From: Balanoglossus misakiensis
Lineage: Eukaryota > Hemichordata
Assembly: GCA_040954595.2 (NCBI GenBank)
Contig: CM082577.2
Coordinates: 16,492,001-16,556,000 of the forward strand
DNA length: 64,000 bases
Reading direction: 5' to 3'
Part shown: positions 57,600 to 64,000 of the stretch, in pieces
How the letters are laid out: every line of letters starts with the position of its first letter
Numbering within the stretch: the first letter of the stretch is position 1
The notes under the pieces: generated by a model
What the model saw: the letters and a program-made list of their open reading frames with translations, nothing else
The model's database searches: none
What the model was told of the DNA's origin: nothing
Position numbers and translations under genes: made by a program

Positions 57600-58000
57600 G
57601 CCCCACTACTAAACAGAACTTACCATAGCAATTTTCCAGATTTAGGTGTAATATCTCGTTAAAGCCCCATGAACTGCCATATTTCTCATTTCCCCCTTTA
57701 CATTTAGAATCGCCACCATTGAGCCATATTACTTCTCTTTATATGAAGATTGATTAAACAGGTGCGGCAAGTGTTTATATATCACTTCTTATTGCAACAT
57801 ACAACTACAATCATACATCAATAAGATTTCATGTGTAACTATTAGTAGTATGTCTATTTGGATGGACCAATCCGAGTTGGACAGTAAAACCAAGTAAATA
57901 ATGCAAAAGTAGCAGTTCTTGGGGCTTCAACATGATTTGCATTCATATGAGCATGACAATATTAACTTGATTACCTATATGACAATGTTGAGCATCTCTC
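57600..58000. repeat. Diverged dispersed repeat, related to 63290-63580
   Basis: Both contain a cAccacCATTaAG/GAGcCATATTA block, GATTAAACAGGTGCGGCA / GATTAAATAGGTGCAGCA, and end GGCAACTCTTGGGGCTT(C/T)AAC. Coding capacity is absent. Confidence 0.6.
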
Positions 58001-58726
58001 CTATTTCCCATAATCCAAAATGAATGCCAAGCACCAGTCATTTTTTTTATTTTGGTCTGCTTCTTAAATAATATGGAGAATTTTCAGGGTTTTTATATAT
58101 AAAATTAATTTCTAATGCTATTTAAACTACAGGTTATAGAAATGCACCAAATATCTGGTCGTGTGAATTAAATTAGAATAAATTATTGAACATTTAATGA
58201 ATGGAGTTGTATTTATAAATAAATTTAAGTATTACTTTCTGATAGACTTATCTTCAGTTTCAACTGAGTCAGAATATCAGACGCATTTAGGGAAATTTGA
58301 ACCCAAGTTTACCGTACAACCTCTCTATCCCAAATATATGTCCACCCCCACTGATAGGGTCACAATAAGTCAGTCCCTCTGCATCATTCATTCCTTCATC
58401 TCATGAGAATCCTTTTGTGAATTCCGACCTCAAAAAGAAACACCCAGGTAATCACCGTCATTCACCACACCCTCGTTGGTAACCACCATGTTTATATCCA
58501 TTGCCCGAATATGTTGTCTCTTGTTCGATGGATTGCGTCAAAGGCTAGTCAAAGTTTCATCTCCTGCTCATTTTGAGCATTTTCATCTGGTGCATAATGG
58601 CAGGAGTACATATGACCCATGCAGGCTGATGCATGTACAGTGATGGGAAATGTATTAATCCACTCATGCACTAGATCTGCAGACAGTGTCCTATCTTTTA
58701 GGGCTATTTTCCCAACCCTTATGTTA

Positions 58727-59834
58727 GGGACTGTCCAGAATTTACTTCCAGGGGGGGGCTGGAGGATTTTCAGGGGGGGGCCACCCATTTTCCCCAAGAA
58801 AAATTAGGGGGGGTCAGACATAAAAATCACAATCCTTTAGGGGGGGCCATGTAAAATACTCTCACAAACTCAATATTTGCCCAGAAGCACTGATTTATAC
58901 AATGTATAAGAAACAAACCACCATGGCTACCTGGATGACAGATGAACTCCGCAAGTGCATTAAATCTTCATAAGCTTGAATTTCCGGTAATTTTTACGGT
59001 GGGTTATTTTGTATATCTACTACAGTTTCTTGTTCTACTCTGTGAAGCATAATAAAATGCCCAGTATTTGGCCTGCCAGCACAGACCATAAATGTACAGT
59101 GAACAGTCAGTGTTGTTACTGTTGACGAGCTCAATTCAAGTCCAGACTAGAATTCGTTAATTTTCTCATCAATCATTCATATATGTATATAAAAAGTTAA
59201 TTTGCTTTTGGGTTCATTAAAATGCAGCTTTGAGCTCTGTATTTTATAAAATTTTCTTACAGGGGAGGGGGACACCCCCTCCCAAACCCACCCCCTTCAC
59301 TTCTCGGTTTACAATATCTGCCAACACAGAATACAAATACTTAACAAATATAAACAATGTTCAGTTTTAATATCCACTGATGAGGAAAAACATCAGTTTC
59401 AAATTCTTTTCATGGGAGCGCTGTTTTTCTTTTTTTACAAGATAGATAGGTGATGTGTTTTGCTGTGTGAAAGAAAATGGGGGGTGGGATTTCAAAATTT
59501 TAAGCTGTTCGGAAGGAGGGGGGGATTTGAAAATATTTCGGGTTGTTGAGGGGGGCATGTGAAAATTAACGGTAAAAAAAATTTAATTCTCCCCCCCCCC
59601 CCTTCCAGAGGTGTTTGTAAATGCAGCCTTATCAGACTGTATGTGTCGTAGTCTGTACCGGTAAGCATGCATGTATATATTGGGGGGGGGGGGGGTCATG
59701 GAAAAAAAACAGGAAATTTACGGGGGGGGCCACAGATTTCCTCCACAATTTACAAGGGGGGGCCATGGAAAAAAATCACCAGGAAAATAAGAAATCCTCC
59801 AGCCCCACCCTGGAAGTAAATTCTGGACAGTCCC
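58727..59834. mobile_element. TWA-target DNA transposon (PIF/Harbinger-like), second G-tract copy, 1108 bp
   Basis: Terminal inverted repeats GGGACTGTCCAGAATTTAC / complement with direct TTA at 58724-58726 and 59835-59837. The interior shares the ATTAAAATGCAGCTTTGAGC and GGGGGACACCCCCTCCCA motifs with the element at 10855 and has many G7-G14 runs. No transposase. Confidence 0.82.
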
Positions 59835-60239
59835 TTAGTCTGCTGGCCAAAGTGTCCAACACAGACATTCTTTCAATATCCTTCACAGTGCCGACAGACA
59901 ATGCTTGGCATATAGCCTATGTTGCTTGTAAGACACACACCTCCAATTAGTTGCTACATTGGGCCAATCATACTGTACAAGTACAGCTAGGAAAAATATG
60001 TCATCATAGTTTCCATGGTCAGCAGCCTGGTAATACACAATGGGTCTGGTTTTTGGCACTACCATCTGAAAAATTTCGAAGTAAATACCCCCCCCCCCCC
60101 CCTGGGTGTCGGACAGTGGGATGTAGGCGAACATAATTGTCCCCATAATTATTTATCTATTCAAATGCTGCTCCCACATACACTTCCAGTCCTGATACTT
60201 GTATCAGGGACAAGAATCATGTGAGAAGAAGGGCAAAAG

Positions 60240-60870
60240 TTAAATATCCAGGAGGTGTTTGGGGGTCATATTGAATAACGCGAATTAGTACACTTGTCTT
60301 ATATTGCCATGTCAACCACGTAGTACCCATATTAATGAAAACACTGAAAATGCGATAATACACACCATATAAGACAACTATGGGAAAATTTACTTTTTAG
60401 AGGTGTTTGGTGGCCATTTTTGATTATGCAAATTAGGAGAGTTGAACAAAAGTGCCATATTGGCTATGCAGTTGTCTTGTTTTGGGTGCCAATAAGAACG
60501 CAATCTTGAAAACGAAAGATTTTTACCATTATGGCACAAACAGTGCAAAATTTGATTTTAGAGGTGCTCGGCAGCCATTTTTTATTATGCAAATTAGAAA
60601 AGTTGCCCAACACTGCCACATGAATGCAATCTTGAAAACAACATATTATTCAGTAAAGTTAATTAGAAGAGTTGCCCAACATTGCCATATTTTTAATACA
60701 GTTGTTTTGTTTAAGGTACTAATATGAATGCGATTCCTGAAAATTAGATATTATACAACATTTTGAGAAAAATATGACAAAATTTAATTTTAGAAGTATT
60801 CCGTGGCCATTTTTGATTATGCAAATAAGAAGAATTGCCCAAAATTGCCACTTTGGCAACTACGCTGAAA
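60240..60870. repeat. Diverged tandem repeat (~100-200 bp units) with octamer motifs
   Basis: Repeating order AGGTG(C/T)T(T/C)GG..GCCATTTTT, ATTATGCAAAT, AAGTTGCCCAA, TGCCA. ATGCAAAT (POU octamer) occurs at least three times (about 60425, 60587, 60819). Confidence 0.6.
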
Positions 60871-60879
60871 TAGTTTTAG

Positions 60880-63280
60880 GGGCCCATAATCAGCAGAAAA
60901 ACTTCACAGAAAAGAACATTTCTAGCTTCACCATTGAGCACATTGGACTGTCAACTCGAACACAAGACATGGTCCAAATTTGCAAGCTGAGTTTAAACTG
61001 AGTGCTCAGCTCTGTTAATGTCTTGTGTGATTTCAAGCAATTGATGACCAAATTTTACACAATTTCGCTGGGGTAACCATTTAGGTTTCATGACTAATTT
61101 GTTTAAGAATCCATAAAACACGAATTCTACCCAATGAATGAATTTCCTTAGAATTTCACAACTGTGACGGAGTATGCAGTTATGCAAAAAAGTGTGTATT
61201 ATACACATAAGAAATTTTTCACATGCATTTTTCGGATGGCAATGCATTTAACTTTAAACAAATATTGACGTCAGTTAGTAACGCTATTTTCTCAGTTAAA
61301 TGACTACATCATAATCCCTCCAACCAAAGTAGAAACAGAGTTAAAGATGCACAGCTAGAAATCATAAATGTTGCAAAATTGACCAACAGTTCCGTCAACA
61401 ATCATGTTCTTACAGCTTTTATTAGAACCAGACAGTCTCGGCGAACAAGAGATGTGGGCCTGATTTGCCGAGTTTGAACTGACTTTGCCTGCACACGGAC
61501 GCCCCAGTTTCAGCAAAATTTATTGTATTAAAATATGAATATGGAGAATTTTTCTCTGTGTTCCTATAGTTAGCCTGCACAGATGTTGTCATTCTAGTTT
61601 TTATCTGTGTTCTGTGATCAGAGATTCAGTTGCGAGAACCATTACCTAGGCAACGAGCATCCAGAATTTATCTGATGCTTCTTACCAGCAGAAGGACCAC
61701 CATTCACAGATTTTCATTTCTACAACACAAGGGAAATTTACAATTTGCATGGAAATATAAATCCTGTAAAATTCTTCTATATGTTCTTCATTGAGGATTC
61801 AGAAGTATTACGACTGATAGTGTTAGTTAGAGTACCTGTATTCCAAAAAAGCATGCTGTCAGTGTATGTGTGATTGTGATCAATATTGTATTTTCAAAAT
61901 TTGCTTCAGAATGATATCCTTTTACCTGAAATATTGCAAAAATTTGGAGGGTTGCATTTATTTTGAAATTCTCGAAGAAAGTTTTAGGCATAAAAAAGTT
62001 GCTATACCACGAAAAATTGGTACCTATGAATTCAATTAAAAAGTATTGTAATGTCTGTTTCACAACAGTGTGTCAGTTCAACAAAGCGCATGAGGATTGT
62101 AAATCACCTATGTGAATTTTGTGAGATCAAGGAGTGCATATTACATGCCCATGGCTGCATCATTTGCATATGATGGCTTACATTAAAATGTGATGTGCAT
62201 CATATTTATTTAAATAACATAAAACCACTGATATGTACAGAAAGGTAAAACAAATCCCTCAGCTCATGGGGCTTTAAAACACCACTATTATTGTGGAAGT
62301 AGTACATCACTCACATTTTGTGTTTTGCAGAAATTGTTATGTGATACTACTAGTATATCAGCCTGTTTTGGGGATCTTGACAATGACTTGTATTTGGCTT
62401 TTCAAACACAACATGAGGCAAAATTTCAGAAAAGATTAGGTAATAAGATTCCACATCTCATAGAAAAAAATCCATTCAGAAGTTTTACGAAAAAAAAAAA
62501 GATTTCTCTCCTATTTGGAGCATAAATGTTAAAAACATCCATACAGACATAGAGAGGTCAATGTGTATACAAGTCGCAGTAGGGGTTTCTCCTTAATTGC
62601 AAATAATTATTTATGGGTCATTTTTAAGGTTATAGTTTAACAATGTTTGTGGTATAAGATAAAAGATTCAAATTGAGCTATGATTTGATTCCATTATAAT
62701 TCTGAAGAAGCACATATCATTAACTTACAACTAAACTTTTAAAGTGATCGGCCATGCAATTTCTGTGAAAAAGATTTTTTTTACCAAAAATTCGAAAACA
62801 TACCCCAAAAATGAAATATTTTCATTTTCAGCAGACTTTTGATATATCACAGTAAGAATTTCCCTGGAAACTACAAACTAAATTGCACAGCAATCAGACA
62901 AAATGGCAAAAATTGCTGACAAAAAACCACATTGACACTTCCATCATAGGGTTTGTTAAATTGTCTTGAAAACACATTTAGGAACTTGCATACCAAATTT
63001 CAAAGAAATGTGGGTTGAGGTTTCTGGCTGTTTGACTAAAATGACCAAAATCGCCCCAAAATATAGTTCAAAATATGAAAAAGATCTGTATAAGGTCTCA
63101 ATAAAATAAATACACACCACCCTCTTTAAAGAAATCTGACCAGTACCTTATTGAGTTTCTGTGTTTTGAACAATTTCACATTGGTCCAAATGTATAGAGA
63201 CATATATGAAATGGGACCCAAAGAATAAAACACATTTCAAAGCTGCCAAATTTCACACATCTTTTTCCACAATAACATTA
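60880..63280. other. AT-rich non-coding stretch
   Basis: No supported exon or named repeat. Runs such as AAATTTCA..AAATGTGG and GACCAAAATCGCC suggest old repeats. Confidence 0.4.
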
Positions 63281-63289
63281 TTCAAATGT

Positions 63290-63580
63290 TCTCCCTATCC
63301 TTTAAAATCACCACCATTAAGTCATATTATGTGAATTTGCATGGATTTGTCATCTCTTGGCACTGCATACCACAATAGTTGTGTATCCTTTGTAGGGAGG
63401 CCGATTAAATAGGTGCAGCACCCGTTTTATATCTGACATCTTCAAATTGCAATGTAGCCACATTCATTCATTGATAAAATGTTCATGTATACCTATCAGT
63501 AAGCTAATTTAGAGGGACAAATCTAAGACAGAAAGTAAAATCCTGAAAATAATGTAAAAGTGGCAACTCTTGGGGCTTTA
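63290..63580. repeat. Diverged dispersed repeat, related to 57600-58000
   Basis: Same block order and same ending (CAACTCTTGGGGCTTTAAC) as the earlier copy, in the same orientation. Confidence 0.6.
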
Positions 63581-64000
63581 ACTGACAGCTTTATGCCAGC
63601 TGGGTTTCTAAGGATAAAATGTTGACGTTAAGGTTTTGCTGAATTTACATGGGAACCCCCCTACCATTTGAGGCACCAAAGCTGTGAACAACTTGCTTCT
63701 TTCCTTGAGAGTTGTTTATGAATATGTTTTACTCTGGGACAAAAATGTGTTGCCAAGTTTCTCGACCGTTTACCAGGGACAAGAATTTTTCACAATATAT
63801 CAAACAGCCTTGGGTGACTTTTTACCCACTTTCCCCTATTGGGTAGCAAGTAACACCGAATGGCTTACCAGTAGGGTAAGAGATACCGTGTTTAATATTA
63901 ACATGTAATAACATGAAACTATTATTTGGTGGTTAATTTAGGACTCCCTTGATCTATGGTGACCTCATTAAATATGTACATATCTAATTCTAGGCTATCC

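Noticed and set aside
1-64000. CRISPR array, rRNA or tRNA genes
   Set aside because: No regular spacer-repeat array and no recognisable rRNA or tRNA structure; tandem repeats here are microsatellites, MITE units or micro-exon introns.

Overview
This is eukaryotic animal DNA with no bacterial features. Coding sequence is sparse, split into exons with GT..AG borders, and embedded in dense transposable elements and CATA/CATT microsatellites. Three multi-exon host genes can be assembled by eye: a HNK-1/chondroitin-type carbohydrate sulfotransferase, a type II membrane C-type lectin, and a secreted repeat protein built from micro-exons. The mobile fauna (Crypton-type tyrosine recombinase, DIRS, Ty3/Gypsy, CR1/L2-like LINE, Helentron-like elements, TWA-target DNA transposons) fits a marine invertebrate deuterostome such as a lancelet or hemichordate. 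The species is an inference I cannot settle from the sequence.

Layout. 1-4.9 kb: a minus-strand proline-rich ORF of unknown family, with two tandemly duplicated copies of its C-terminal part embedded in a CCAAT-rich inverted-repeat MITE. 4.9-6.9 kb: Helentron-like copy 1, inserted in that MITE. 7.2 kb: a palindromic MITE. 8.5-10.5 kb: the carbohydrate sulfotransferase (3 exons, 347 aa), whose second intron holds a ~455-bp foldback. 10.9-12.0 kb: a TAA-target DNA transposon with G-tracts. 12.8-19.1 kb: the minus-strand C-type lectin gene, carrying a nonsense codon and a phase break, with a plus-strand Crypton-type recombinase (15.9-17.4 kb) and two MITEs inside its large intron. 19.7-20.5 kb: another TAA-target element.

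20.7-33.5 kb: the most notable locus, a minus-strand 16-exon secreted-protein gene. Twelve of its exons are only 15 or 18 nt long, all in phase 1, and mostly encode NTNGG and NTWGGG units in strict alternation. Its second intron has absorbed a LINE with a long intact ORF (27.1-30.2 kb) and a very young non-autonomous LTR element (30.2-32.4 kb). 36.4-37.5 kb: a candidate second small secreted-peptide gene with a related signal-peptide exon.

38.5-53 kb: a graveyard of nested retroelements: a DIRS-like element (gag with zinc knuckle, RT, RNase H, tyrosine recombinase) cut by Helentron copy 2 and another insertion, abutting a Ty3/Gypsy integrase that is followed by a PHD finger and a decayed TatD-like hydrolase, itself cut by Helentron copy 3. 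53-64 kb: repeats, including Helentron copy 4 inside another repeat family, a second G-tract TWA element with TTA target duplication, and diverged tandem repeats. I see no host exon that I can support there.

The four Helentron-like copies share TTAAAGCTGCAAGCAGC at the 5' end and a 3' hairpin followed by CTAA or a near match. The 5' motif and the 3' hairpin arms change together between copies. Empty target sites can be reconstructed from homologous flanks and show no target-site duplication. Each shorter copy carries several perfect AGGTCA direct repeats of the nuclear-receptor type.
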